From: Pelobates cultripes
Lineage: Eukaryota > Chordata > Amphibia > Anura > Pelobatidae
Direction of reading: 5' to 3'
DNA length: 64,000 nucleotides
Assembly (NCBI GenBank): GCA_933207985.1
Contig: OW240916.1
Span: forward strand, 311,598,767-311,662,766
Within the stretch, counting starts at the first letter, position 1, and each line of letters begins with the position of its first letter. Both the position numbers and the translations under genes were made by a program. The notes under the pieces are model-generated. The model had not been told where the DNA came from, did no database searches, and saw only the letters and a program-made list of their open reading frames with translations. This document shows positions 12,014 to 24,125 of this stretch, piece by piece.

Positions 12014-12524
12014 TTAAAGGACCACTATAGTGCCAGGAAAACATACTCGTTTTCCTGGCACTATAGTGCCCTGAGGGTGCCCCCACCCTCAGGGACCCCC
12101 TCCCGCCCGGCTCTGGAAGGGGGAAAGGGTTAAAAACTTACCTTTTTCCAGCGCTGGGCGGAGAGCTCTCCTCCTTCTCTCCTCCTCCGATCCTCCTCCG
12201 ATCTTCCTTCCTAGACTGAATGCGCACGCGCGCAAGAGCTGCGCGCGCATTCAGCCCGTCGCATAGGAAAGCATTTACAATGCTTTCCTATAGACACTGC
12301 GTGCTCTCACTGTGAAAATCACAGTGAGAAGCACGCAGCGCTTCTAGTGGCTGTCAATGAGACAGCCACTAGAGGATTTGGAGGCTGGCTTAACCCATTG
12401 ATAAACATAGCAGTTTCTCTGAAACTGCTATGTTTATAAAAAAATGGGTTAACCCTAGAAGGACCTGGCACCCAGACCACTTCATTAAGCTGAAGTGGTC
12501 TGGGTGCCTAGAGTGGTCCTTTAA
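12014..12524 (+). mobile_element. TTAA-flanked multi-hairpin MITE, copy 1
   Basis: Non-autonomous DNA element of about 510 bp, bounded by TTAA at 12014-12017 and 12521-12524, with ends 'aaaggaccactatagtgcc' and 'ggtgcctagagtggtccttt'. Almost the whole element is a series of local inverted repeats: 'gtgccaggaaaac/gttttcctggcac', 'ccctgagggtg/caccctcaggg', a CpG-rich pair around 'gcgcacgcgcgcaagagctg', 'tcactgtga/tcacagtga', 'ctagtggctgtc/gacagccactag', 'cagtttc/gaaactg' and 'cccagaccacttc/gaagtggtctggg'. TTAA target sites suggest mobilisation by a piggyBac-type transposase, which is inference. An inverted copy lies at 53334-53834. Confidence 0.88.
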
Positions 12525-12567
12525 GGAAGAAATGCTCTACAATGTCCACAGTTTAATGGAGAGGGTG

Positions 12568-12860
12568 TTATGGGCACATGCAAATATTGTATTTATCAAA
12601 ATGTGTACTTTGTCTTTAAGAGATATTGCAAACTGACAAGGTGCTAGAAATGAAACATATTGTTTTTCATACATGTTTCTTTAAGCAATAACCTTTTACC
12701 TACTTTCAGTGCATAATATCTTTACACCATTTTGTCCTAGATGAAATACAATAACAATGATGCATAAATTAAGCTTCATGGCTATACTACGACTCTTTCA
12801 GTACATAATATACTGCGGTAACCGTAAATAGATAAAGATGTTCAGACTTTAAGATTCCAT
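12568..12860 (+). repeat. ~290 bp dispersed repeat, copy 2
   Basis: Same strand and same order as 3183-3467, with small indels (for example an extra 'actacg' near 12786). It begins 44 bp after the MITE. No coding content. Confidence 0.75.
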
Positions 12861-14486
12861 CTTGTCCTAAGTCAGGGAATTTTCCATGACGTGTACACCC
12901 TTTAGTTATGGCCTTGTATTTTTGCCAAGTTAAGGAAGGTCCTAAAATGAGTAAAAGTAAAAGAAGGCTGTCATGATGACATGTTCAGGAGGGTATGTTA
13001 TTCTATTAATGATATTTGCAAGCATATAGTTTAATCTTATATACTCTGCTATAAATTATTGTAATGGATTTTATATGTCTATTTTTATATTTTTATTTAA
13101 TAAAATATCTAAAAGAGAAAACCTTATTGCTTCCAAGACAATCCTTATTTATATTGTATTCTCAATTATTTATATATTTTAAATAGAGGATCTCTTACCA
13201 ACTATATAATATTATGGCTAAAGATATCTGTATGGTTAGCCCTGCTAAGTTCTATACTTTAAGACGTTATAGTCGTAAATAAGAGAACCAGCCACAGTTA
13301 CACCATTGTTGGAGATGTATTGTATTTAGTAGCAGCATGAGACGCTACATTTGCCTTTTTTCATATACACTCTTAGACATGTGAATATATTCATCTCAGT
13401 CTTTTGACATTTAGATGTAAACAATTACATGCTTATTAAGTTACATTTAATGCAACAGTTTCTGAGTTTCAACAAGTCCACTTGAAATAACATTGTAAAT
13501 CAGAAACACAGCTACAGAGGATGAAAAAACATCACGTTAAACCTGTATGAACCTATCATGTCCCTATTGCTGCTGTTAGTTCAGTATAACCGAGTGCAAC
13601 ATTTTCAAATAATAGGACCATTGAACCTATAATCAGTTCCGATGAGTACAAGGATTTGATTGCTGACTGCCTACTCCCTCTCACCTTTTGTATTCTGTGC
13701 ATAGGAAACTCTGTGTCTTTTTCATTTTTCTACTAACCAGTGAGTGACCTGAAAAATATTATTTTTATTTTAGTAGCATTCAACCCCTAAAGATTATTTT
13801 GCATTGGACACATCAATGTTTTACTCTTGAAATAATGCTTCCTAAACATAGGTATTAAGAATAATGTTCTGGTATGCTTTTATGTTGTGTCGATAAACCA
13901 TAATTGTCACAGTCTATTTTCTCAAATATATATTTCATCTGTTATCTTTTTTATGATAAAATATCATCACTTTCTAGTGTAACAAAACACAGACAATCAT
14001 ACAGAGGTATATAATGTGAACCGATTAATCTCAGAAATGTGCATATGAGTTAATTAGTTTGAACCACAGCCATGATAACAAACACTATGAAAAATGAACT
14101 TTTGGCAAGATAACATCCTATAACGTGGCATTTAAAAAGATAAATAACAGATACAAATATTTTAATATAAAGGAAACAGATGAAAAAATATTATTAACAG
14201 CAAAACGATGACAATATATAATATTAGTGAGAAACAGATGTTTCCTCTACACATAGTGGGGTTTTGCCAATTTCAAACTACGAACTATAATTGCAGAATT
14301 TCTTGTGTTATTTTTATTTATTTTCCAAATGATCTATATATTTTGCAATCACAGTTTTACTCATGATCAAACAAAATTGAACATAAAATTATTTTTGTGA
14401 ATTTGAAGGAATTGATTTTTTATAACTCACAGTTGGTTGTAATGTAATAATAATAATTTAGTGAATAACCCTAGCTGTATTTAAAT
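12861..14486. other. AT-rich DNA, nothing recognised
   Basis: No gene, RNA or clear repeat seen in this 1.6 kb. Confidence 0.5.
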
Positions 14487-14895
14487 TTAAAGGAACCCTC
14501 CGAGCACCATCACCACTACAGCTAATTATGGTGGTTATGTTACCAGGACTGCCTTGGCCACCCTCACAGGGTAAACAGTCAAACAATTTGCACAGTCACT
14601 ATCTCCATTGAGTAGAGCTTTCTTTAGCTCTCCTAGACTAAGACCTGCTGTACAGAAATAGCTCATTGGTTTAGAGAATCAGTTGATTGCTCTAAGCCAA
14701 TTAGTTAAGCTTTGTACTGCTGGCTAGATCAGAGTAGAGAACTTTCGGCCTCAATGGAGTAGGTGACCGATACCCTTCGGAACCCAGGTAACTGGCAATA
14801 TCAGTAAAGCAATTGCTTTGACTACTTACATTTTGGGAGAACCAGGGTACTACTGCATGTTATATGTGGTTATGGTGCTGAAAGTGTTCCATTAA
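14487..14895. mobile_element. TTAA-flanked MITE, diverged
   Basis: Bounded by TTAA at 14487-14490 and 14892-14895. The terminal inverted repeats start 'aaaggaaccctccgagcacca' on the left and 'aatggaacactttcagcacca' read from the right. The inside is non-coding, with a central palindromic tendency ('gctcattggtttagagaatc' against 'gattgctctaagccaattag'). Its ends resemble those of the 12014 element but the interior differs. Confidence 0.75.
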
Positions 14896-16649
14896 GGTAC
14901 CCTAACAGAAATTTAAATAATGTTAGATTCTGAGATGATAATTGTTTGAGATCATGTAAAAAACTCCATAGTTCAGTGTGCTCTTTTAGTTTTTAATAAA
15001 GGTTTAGTAAGAGAACACCTGAGCCTTACGGTTGATCATCAAAATCTAAATTTGCAAACATTCGGCATTCAAGATGTGTGTCAATGATTTTTTTTTTTTT
15101 TTAAATGGCAGATGTTAATTAGAGGTGAATTCAAGAGACCTAAAGTTCATGAAAGTACTAGCAAGATACAATCAACACAGCATAATGCGAACAAAGTCGG
15201 TCCTTTTCATTTTTCTGTGGTATTGTTACAAAATTAAATTAAAACCCTTGTTCACTAAAGGTATGTCCTTTGAATGAAAAACATATACTATAAGGTATAA
15301 TCAATAAAATCTGATGAATTAAAGAACACTTTTACATTGGCATATATTGTTCTTTTTTTGATCTGGGGTTTAGCTAGAGCTTGTTCTTTATGTTTCATTT
15401 TATCTTTTGGTAAAATATTTTATAAATAAATATAAATAAATAAATAAATAATCTTTTGAAATATAAGTGATGTAAAGGAGTTTCCTACTGTAGATCAAAG
15501 GTTGTTGGTTGAGCGTTCTTGATACGTGAAATCTATATTTTGTTATCAATAACTCTGCGGTATGTGCGTTGAGCTGGAGCAACATATTGATCATCCTGTT
15601 TTGGATTCCTTAAAAACAATAAGATGATGATGATGGCTTGCAATTTGTGCTTTCATTTTGCTTTCGGGATATATGTATGTCAGTGATAAATCAATGGGAA
15701 TACAGCTACTTATTTGATACATTTCTGGAAAAGAATGAATATTTAAAAGTCCTTCTTGCAACAGTCTGCATGCTGCCATGATGTTTGGTTGTTGTGTGTA
15801 GACCATGTTCACTGACTATGTATGAACAACAAGAGAAAGTTGACATATATGAGGGTAGAATGCCAAAGTCTGGCCATATCCTTTAAACATTAGTTTATCA
15901 TTATCTGATTGAGTAGGTCAAACAATGACATATGTCTTGAAGTATCAAAGCTACACTTTTGCTATCATCCAGGTGATACTGTATGTTGTCCTAAATGTTA
16001 ACCATCACGCCTTCATTGACTTGTTTTTATCTGACAGCTGTTTGAAAGATATTGATGGAAAAAAACCTTCACTTTTTAGAGGAACAGAGTTGATCTAATC
16101 TTTGAAAACGAAATATATATGCAATGAATAAAAAAATCACTATTGACGATTAATGATCTCGTTTTGTAATAATTATGTTTGTTCAAGTGTCGCAATAATT
16201 TTCATTTTTCAAATGGAAAAAAACTATGGCTGAATTTTGGAAACTATACAGAACATTTCTATATTAGTTGTGGTTTTTATTACTTGTGAATAATGTGCTG
16301 CCACTATCTAAGATTAGGAATGTAGTTTTAGAACAGAATTTCCTGATATTCCAAAGATATGGTCTCCAGATGCAATGTCCACATTGCCACATCGCCACAT
16401 CGCATACCATTTCTTTCTTTTAATGTTTTTTATTGCATGATTGTATTATTAAAACAGATGTACTTATTCTGTGTACAGATTTTTCATTGATGTGCCACGT
16501 CCTTGATAGTAACAAGGTGTTTAATAAATATTTCATATTGTATGAAAATGTTATGTAGCATTATCTCCGTTTTATTGTTGTAGAATTTCTGCACCCATTA
16601 ATAATTTTACAGGTTTTGTCAGAATAAAGTTTACTTAGAGCTAGATAAT
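14896..16649. other. AT-rich DNA with an (ATAA)n tract
   Basis: No gene supported. A short (taaa)n-type microsatellite sits at about 15420-15450. ORFs of 64-73 codons at 15400-15812 (minus) show no recognisable family. Confidence 0.5.
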
Positions 16650-17060
16650 TATCTTGTAAGTGTAGATATACAAAAACTTTGTTAAAGTTCATGATTCTCG
16701 CAAATTTGCTTTGCATTAGAGTTTGCCACAGCTGACAAAAAAATAGAAAGATAAAACATTATAAAAAAAAAGTTGTTTCTTTTTCACGACAGACCACCAC
16801 TTAGCAATTCCTAAACTCTATATTTTCTGCCACTATGATTCAACATGTTGACCCTATCAGAAGTTAATGAGCAAATTCTGTATTGTATATATATTGCTTG
16901 ATGGTGAAAAAATATAACATATTCATTAATCGTCAGTAACTTATGAATATTGAAATTGACATCCACAAGGAAAAAGACATCTGCTCCTCTTCCCTAAGAA
17001 AATTTTAAAAAAAATAAATGAACAAATAAATAAATAAATAATTTTGCCCTTTAGAAATTT
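16650..17060 (+). repeat. ~420 bp diverged duplicate, copy 1
   Basis: Collinear with 21433-21850 on the same strand. Shared anchors include 'taagtgtagatatacaaa', 'attgacat...aaggaaaa', 'catctgctcctct' and 'ttgccctttagaaat'. Divergence is high, with many indels, so the copies are old. It is either an unclassified repeat family or an ancient tandem duplication later split by insertions. Confidence 0.65.
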
Positions 17061-17778
17061 TTTTGGTTAGAACAAGAATATTATATTGTGAAAAATAAAT
17101 ACTTACAGTTATAAAATGTTTTTTTTTAAAATAAAGTAGCAATAGCTTATTCTATTGCTCCCCATTTCCAAGCTGATTGTTAACCTGCCAAGAATAATTA
17201 ATGGGGGAAAATAATCTTTTATATTTCACCCCTTCAATTATTTATTTCACCAATTGGTATTACAAAGAAAATAAACATTTATTAAAAGACAAATAAAAGG
17301 AAATATACCCCCAATTTTTTTTTTTTTTTAAATACCAAAAAATGCTGATGGTGAAATGCAAATTAAATTATTATCATTAATATTATTAATATTTAAAGAG
17401 AAACACAGGTTGATGTTGGAGTAAGCATCCTAGATTGTTTTCTGCAATCTTTTTTGCAAGTAGCAGGAGGGAGTTACCAGCTACCGCCAACTACTACTTA
17501 GCAAGTGTTTTCCACCTGGTTTCCATCCCTCTTTAATGGCTGCGGCTAAAACGTAATGCCGGCATCTGGTCTGGTGTAAATAAGTTAACAGCTAAGTTCC
17601 TATACATCCGATTTAAAAAAAGTATTGTTCTAACTGCAGAGGTGAGTTTGACTGGGCAGCCACTACTTACTTACCACTACTGGCAACACAAGGTGAAGTA
17701 TGCATGTTCAGGGGAGTGTTTCTGTGTTTTACCAACAATTGGTTGGTATTTATAGTAACAGCCATTGTTAGCGACAGG
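17061..17778. other. AT-rich DNA, nothing recognised
   Basis: Poly-A/T tracts and a 19-mer-scale T-run near 17312. No gene or element assigned. Confidence 0.45.
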
Positions 17779-18298
17779 GCCGGCGTATCCATAAGGCGGC
17801 ACAGGCAGCCGCCTTACTGTGCCAGAACAGGGGGGCACAAAAATCCAATATTCCTTACCTATGCCTACCTCACTCTCCCTGCAGCCAGCACACAGCAGCC
17901 AGTGATGTCAGCCAGCCCCTTCTGATGATGTCAGAAAGAGGGCATGACTACCACTGTTCCTCTCCCAGACTCCACAGCGGAGCGCCATCCTCCTGATATC
18001 ATCAGAAGGAGCTGGCTGACTTTACTGGCTTCAGCTCCTGGCCCATCTGACCACATGGGCTAAGGTTTCCCCTTTCCTTGTCCAAGGTAAGCCTCAGGGA
18101 GGGGGAATACACTTTAGTTGTTTTTTTAATAATAAAAAAATGTCAAACAGCCCCTGGCCCCCTCTACAGCCCCTGTGCCCCCTATGAGCCCCCTATGTGC
18201 CCACCTCCCAACCTTTGTCTCCCCTTCAACAGCCCCTGTCACCTCCTTCTACAGCTCCTTTTCCCCCTTCTACAGCTCCTCTCCCCCATCTCTACAGC
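17779..18298 (+). mobile_element. Left part of a GC-rich repeat element carrying a tandem array
   Basis: The sequence changes abruptly to 'cagggccggcgtatccataa' followed by 'ggcggcacaggcagccgcct', a start I associate with unclassified DNA-transposon-like repeats in fish and frogs. From about 18140 it becomes a degenerate tandem array built on 'cccctctacagcccctgt'. The array resumes at 19995, on the other side of the inserted hAT-like element. No transposase is visible. The long proline/serine ORFs produced by the array are artefacts of its composition. Confidence 0.5.
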
Positions 18299-19994
18299 CA
18301 GTGGCGGCGCTAGACTTGGCAAGGCCTTAGGCAAAACTCAAACATGAGGCCCCCACTAACACCATTAGTAAAAAAAAAAAATAGCGGTTGACTTGTGTGT
18401 GTATAAGAAGCTGTACATAAAATAAAGGGTAGACTTGCAGCATTGGATATAAAGAGCTAATCTCTGTATTCATCATTCAGAGGCTTGCATTGTCGCGGCT
18501 CACTGTACCGCTGCGTTGTTAGCTCTCTGACTGTAGTTATGTCATAGTTTGAAATAAACAAATGTAAATGTGCAATTATGCTAATTGTTTACACTCGATT
18601 GTGGGGTATGGCTGCATAGCCTAGCAGTTGTGTATACATAAGTGCTGGTGTAAAGGGGTTTTTGGAAACAAAAATTAAAATTTCGGTTAGGCTTTTAAAA
18701 AAGTTAGTCACAATATGTACTCATCTGGCTGTGTGTTTCTGTGTGTGTCATGCATTGTACATCTGTGTGCCTGAGAGTGTGTGTCTGACAATTAATATCC
18801 TGTGTTTGTATGTATGTTTCTCTGAGCATGTGTATATTTGTATAGGTGCAAACAAAATAGAGAATACAGCTGTAGAGCTATAACAGAAAACACATATATA
18901 GTATAACACTGTAAGAAATATGTAAATGCACTGAAATAGGTAACACCCACAGGATAGAAGGAAATATATCGCCCAAGGGTGACTCCCCAGATGATAATGG
19001 GGGGCTAAATCAGCTCCTCTTTCCTCTAGTGATGATACCGTAGTCTGAAGAGGCTGGACTCAGGATTGACGGATGAAACAATTCTGCTTTATTAGAAAAA
19101 TGATAAAAGCACAGTATAAAGTGGTGCTGTACCAGGTCCTATGTGTTTTGTCTGAGAAGGACTTCATCAGGGTCCTCCTGGTAGTCTAAGCCACCAAATA
19201 GAATACAAACAGCAAGTATAAAAATCCAAAAGTTGTCAAACAAGCAGCGGAGCTGATTTAACCCCCATTCTCATTGAGGGAGACACCCTTGGGTGATATA
19301 TTTCCTTCAATCCTTTGAATTTTATCTATTCCAGTGCATTTACATATTTATAACAGTGTTACACTTTATATGTGTTTTATGTTGTAAATCTACAGCTGTA
19401 TTCTCCATTTTGCACCTATACTGTATTTAAAGGGACACTTGGGATATCCCTGGAGGAAGCTGTCACCACTATCCATAGTGTTCTTTTTTCATTACCCTAT
19501 TAATTTTAGGTATGGGTGATATTATTCTCTGTGTACATGTGTATGTGTGTGGGGCAGCTGCTTGCAGTGTTTTGTGTTTTGATTTCTCACTGGTGGTCTG
19601 TGGGCTGGCTCTCCATTCTGCAGCTCTGCTGAGTGCGAGCTGCAGACCACGTTGTAAGTATCTCGCGATCTCCAGTCAGAGCGTTGCGGTGGTAACCTGT
19701 GGCAATGTTCTAATTGGCTGGATAACGCAAGACACTTCAGTCTGCAGATCTGCACCCAGCGGAGCTGCAGACTGAATGTAGTGCTGTCTCTCGATCAGGA
19801 CAGACCAAGCAGAGGGGCCACGCACCCAGCGGCATAAAGAGGAAGCCGCTGGGCCCCCTCCTGTGTCTGTTTTTTGGTCACTGACCAAGGACCCGACACA
19901 GTCTGCCCTATGGTGATTTAGGCGGCTGCGAGGCCCCAGTCAGCACGAGGCCTTAGGCGGCCACCTAAACCACCTAATTAGAGAGCCGCCTGTG
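18299..19994 (+). mobile_element. hAT-like non-autonomous DNA element inside the tandem array
   Basis: Starts CAGTGGCGGCGCTAGAC at 18299 and ends GAGAGCCGCCTGTG at 19994, giving imperfect terminal inverted repeats; subterminal 'aaggccttaggc' (left) and 'gaggccttaggcggcc' (right) extend the symmetry. The 8 bases TCTACAGC occur immediately on both sides (18291-18298 and 19995-20002), as expected for a hAT target duplication, although that word also recurs in the array, so the duplication is weaker evidence than usual. About 1.7 kb, with no transposase ORF. It contains a second, inverted-repeat element at 18841-19425. Confidence 0.65.
18841..19425. repeat. Inverted-repeat (foldback) element, ~175 bp arms
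   Basis: The left arm 18841-19018 and right arm 19249-19425 are reverse complements with scattered mismatches: 'tataggtgcaaac' opposite 'ttttgcacctata', 'agaatacagctgtaga' opposite 'tctacagctgtattct', 'aggaaatatatcgcccaagg' opposite 'ccttgggtgatatatttcct'. The 230 bp loop contains 'gagaaggacttcatcagggt'. No coding capacity. It resembles a foldback or MITE insertion nested in the surrounding element. Confidence 0.85.
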
Positions 19995-20530
19995 TCTACA
20001 GCCCCTGTCCCCCCCTCAGCCTTTGTGCCCCTTCTCAGCCTTTGTGCCCCTGTTCCCCCCCCCCTCTACAGGCCCTATCCCTCTTCTACAACCTCTGTTC
20101 GCCCTCTACAGTCCATATCCCCCTTCTCTACAGCACCTGTACCCTGCCTCTACAGCCCCTGCCCCGCCTCTACAGCCCCTGCCCCCCTCTACAGCCACAG
20201 TACCCCTTCTACAGCCCCTGTTCCCCCTCTAAAGCCCCTGTCTCCCTCCTTTACAGCCCCTGTCCCTTTCTCAGCATTTGTGCCCCCACCAAAGCCCCGT
20301 CCCCCCACAGCCTCTGTCCCTCGTTCTACTGCACCTGTCTCCCCTTCTACAGCCCCTGTCCAACCCCCTCTAAAGCCCCTGTCCCACCCTTCTACAGCAC
20401 CTGCCACCCCTCTACGGCCCCTGACTTTCACCACAGCCCATGACCCCCCCTACAGCTCTTGTCTTCCACTGTAGCCCCTAACTCTGCCTCTGTGCCTCAC
20501 GTGCAGCCCTTATCACCTACTATGGACCTT
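19995..20530 (+). repeat. Continuation of the 'ctacagcccctgt' tandem array
   Basis: Degenerate array of a roughly 20-30 bp unit built on 'ctctacagcccctgtccccc', continuing the array interrupted at 18298. All three forward frames stay open for 70-160 codons because the unit lacks stops. These are not genes. Confidence 0.8.
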
Positions 20531-21432
20531 AACTGTGTCTGCATGTCTCTGTGTGTGTATGACATTGTATCTGTATGTAAAGATTGTGTGACTGTGTGCC
20601 TGTATGACTGTGTTTATTTGACTGTGTGCCTGCATATTTTTGTGTCTGTGTGCAATAATTATATGTGTGGTTCTGTGTGTTGCTATATGTCTGTCTGTAT
20701 GGCATGGGAGGAAAAAGACACACAGAGTGACCTGAGGTGGGGGGGGAGTGGATGGAGAGGGGGAGGGGGTGACACACAAAACAGGCTGATGGAAGAAAGC
20801 CACAGAAAGGGGCTGGGAGGAAAGAAAGAGACACATATAGGGGCTGGAGGAAAGAAAGAAACAAATAAAGGAACTGGGGGTAGTAAGAGACACAGAAGAG
20901 GGTGTAAGACAAACCAAAGGGGGATAAAATACACTAAAGGGGGTAAGAAATTCAAAACAGGGGTTTTAAGATACAGAGGTGATGACATCTGGAGAGCTAA
21001 ATGTTCCCTAAACCTGTTCTACAAGCTACTCGCTATTGCTAATAGTGACAAATAATGGCATATATTTACTGTCAAGGTTTTAAATAAGCCCATAGTTTGG
21101 TGAGGAGTTTTGGTAAATATTGAGCATACAGTAGAATACTCACACAGAGCATGCCACTATCAATGCATGCATACTACAGTCACAACTAACTTTCATAATA
21201 ATAATAATAATAATAATATAACAGTTCCCAATTATTATTCATTGTATTGGAAAATACAGACAGTCCTTGATCACTGCACATGTCACAAAAGGCAGTTTGT
21301 TCATTAGGAGCACATGCCTGAAAGTCACTTGTTTCATCTAAAATGCATTAAGCAAGTCGTGTATTCCACCTTGCAGTGTTCGTATAAAAGTAAGCATTTA
21401 AATGTCAGGATCACTGTGATACTAGAATTTAC
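20531..21432. other. TG-rich then purine-rich repeat flank
   Basis: A 'tgtgtgcctgtatgactgtg'-type simple segment (to about 20700) passes into a purine-rich stretch (20700-20990) with repeated 'gagacaca.aggggctggagg' phrases, probably the right part of the same GC-rich repeat element. An (ata)n tract lies at about 21197-21218. No gene. Confidence 0.55.
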
Positions 21433-21850
21433 TAGTAAGTGTAGATATACAAATACTTTGTTAATGTTCATTCTTCTCGCAAATTTGATTTGTATGAATA
21501 TGAGTTTGCAATAGCTAACAAAGAATAGAAAAAGTGAAATGTTTTCTGTAAAAACAATATTTATATTTAATTATAAAAAATAAAGCACATTATTACATAC
21601 CACCATTGAGCACTGACTAAACTGTGCTACTTTGATATGGCATGTTGGCATTATAAGAAGTAGATTAGCATTTGTAATATTTTATGTTTATGTCTTGATG
21701 GTGCGAAAATATAACATTCATAAATCTTCAATAATTTATCAATATTGAGATTGACATTCTCAAGGAAAACCCAAACATCTGCTCCTCTAATCAAAGAAAA
21801 GTAAAAAAAAATATATATAATAATATTGCCCTTTAGAAATGTTTTCACAT
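21433..21850 (+). repeat. ~420 bp diverged duplicate, copy 2
   Basis: Collinear with 16650-17060; see the shared anchors listed there. The two copies flank the whole 17779-21058 composite. Confidence 0.65.
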
Positions 21851-22442
21851 TTATTTTCTAAATGTCACTATTATTTTTAAAGTCACTGACATTTATCTGG
21901 AAATATATGGCGGAAGATGAAATATATATATTTATTTTTTGATTTTTTTTAAATCAAATCTGAAAAATCTCCTGCAAATAAAAACATTTAAGGAGATCAT
22001 TTTAATAAGTTAAATACAATTTTGTTTAGATATTTTATTTTAAATTATCTATTTTTTGTGGTTATTTTTGTGGTTATTTTGCTACCCATTGTAAGTTAAT
22101 AATAATATTAACTATAAGCCATAAAAATTACTTGACACATAATTATGGTGAAATCAACCTTTTCTTGTTTAGTACTTTAATAATATCATATTTAATATAA
22201 TAAATACTTAATAATATAATATTTAATATAATAAATACTTAAAAACATTTTATTACTTTTATATAAAGTATAATGCCATCAGAAAAACAAATATATGAAA
22301 ATTGAAGTTTAAATAATATTTAGACGTCATTTGTTTTTAACTGAGTAATTTAATATATTTTATTACATTGACTACATTTTAATATAAAATTATGTTTTGA
22401 GTATGTCATACATTGTGTGAAATACATATTTCTAAATACTGT
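21851..22442. other. Very AT-rich DNA, nothing recognised
   Basis: Contains a short local repeat of 'aatataataaatacttaa' around 22195-22240. No gene. Confidence 0.5.
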
Positions 22443-24052
22443 TCAAACATAGTAACATAGTTACATAGCTGAAAAGAGACTTGCGTCCATCAAGTTCAGC
22501 CTTCCTCACATTTGTTTTTTGCTGTTGATCCAAAAGAAGGCAAAAAACCCAGTTTGAAGCACAATTTTGCAACAAGCTAGGAAAAAAATTCCTTCTTGAC
22601 CCCAGAATGGCAGTCTGATTTATCCTTGGATCAAGCAGTTATTACCCTACATTGAAAGATTATAGCCTTAAATATTCTGTTTTTGCAAGTATGCATCTAG
22701 TTACTGTTTGAACATCTGTATGGAATCTGATAAAACCACTTCTTCAGGCAGAGAATTCCACATCCTTATTGTTCTTATAGTAAAAAAAACCTTTCCTTTG
22801 CCTTGATTAATTCTTCTTTCTTCCAGTCTAAACGCATGACCTCGTGTCCTATGTAAAGTCCGGTTTGTGAATAGATTTCCACACAATGGTTTGTATTGGC
22901 CCCGAATATATTTGTATAATGTTATCATATCCCCTCTCAGGTGACGTTTTTCTAAACTAAATAGGTTTAAATTTGTTAACCTTTCTTCATAGCTGATATG
23001 CTCCATTCCTTTTATTAATTTTGTAGCCCACCTCTGCACTTTTTCTAGTGCCATAATAACCTTCTTTAGAACAGATGCCCAAAATTGCACAGCATATTTA
23101 ATATGTGGTCTTACCAGTGATTTATAAAGAGGCAAAATTATATTCTTGTCTCGAGAATGAATGCCCTTTTTCATGCATGACAATACCTTACTGGCCTTGG
23201 CCACTGCTGATTGACATTGCATATTGTTGCATAGTTTGTTGTCTGTAACAATTCCCAAGTCCTTTTCGTGTGTTGTTATCCCTAATTCGCTTCCATTAAG
23301 GGTATACGTTGCTTGTGTATTCTTTAGGCCGAAGTGCATAACTTTGCATTTTTCAACATTAAATTTCATCTGCCATTTAAGTGCCCAGTCCCCCAGTCTA
23401 TCTAAATCCCTCTGCAGCAAAGTAATATCTTGCTCACATTGTATTATTTTACAGAGTTTTGTGTCATCTGCAAATACTGAAACATGACTTTCAATGCTGT
23501 TTTCAAGATCAATATAAACATGTTAAATAGAAGGGGTCCCAGAACAGACACCTAAGGGACACCACTTGCCACCTCTGTCCAGCTTGAAAATTTACCATTA
23601 ATGACAACTCTTTGTACTCTGTTTTTAAGCCAATGTTCTACCCAAGAACAAGCATTTTCATCTAGACCGATTTCCCTGAGTTTGAACACTAATCTATTGC
23701 GTGGAACTGCATCAAATGCCTTGGCAAACTCCAAATAGATCAAATCCACTGCAACACCCTGATCTATACTTCTACTTACTTCTTCGTAGAACGCAATCAT
23801 GTTATTTTGACATGACCTGTGCTTCATAACACCGTGCTGATTTTTGCTGATAACCATGTTCTTCTCAAGGAATTCTTGAATATTATCCCTTAATAACCTT
23901 TCAAATATTTTCCCAGCCACAGAAGTTAAGTTCACAGATCTATAATTCCCAGGCAAGGATTTTGAACCCTTTTTGAATATAGTAACCACATCTGCCTTCC
24001 TCCAAACCTCAGGAACACTTCTTGAAAGAAAAGAATCTTGAAAGATTAAAAA
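22443..24052 (-). mobile_element. CR1-clade LINE, 5'-truncated
   Basis: Minus-strand CR1 of about 1.6 kb. On the plus strand the 3' end is at 22443 ('catagtaacatagttacata'), followed inward by the conserved 3' UTR phrase reading 'cttgcgtccatcaagttcag'. The copy extends through the RT to about 24052, where similarity to the CR1 at 56826-59770 stops ('gattaaaaacat'). The endonuclease is missing through 5' truncation, the usual outcome of target-primed reverse transcription. A Tc1-like element begins about 75 bp beyond the truncation. Confidence 0.9.
22701..24052 (-). pseudogene. CR1 reverse transcriptase, two frames
   Basis: The N-terminal RT part (VPEVWRKADVVTIFKKGSKS, NYRSVNLTSVAGKIFERLL, NQHGVMKHRSCQNN, IYLEFAKAFDAVP) lies in 23552-24052, and the C-terminal part (LGDWALKWQMKFNVEKCKVMHFG, KDLGIVTDNKL, LPLYKSLVRPHIKYAVQFWA, LEKRHLRGDMITLYKYIRG) in 22701-23420. 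Between them, around 23460-23550, the palm is intact enough to read a VFADDTK-like box, but a stop and a frame change interrupt the coding path. No endonuclease remains, so it is inactive. The sequence is closely parallel to the copy at 57228-58343. Confidence 0.9.
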
Positions 24053-24125
24053 CATTAAAAACATATAATTGACAATGTATATTCTTTCCAGTAAGTATGA
24101 TAGATAGATAGATATATATATAAAA

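Noticed and set aside
19992..20988. Long Pro/Ser-rich ORFs (up to 160 codons) in several frames on both strands
   Set aside because: They arise because the tandem-array unit lacks stop codons; no frame is preferred and no domain is visible.
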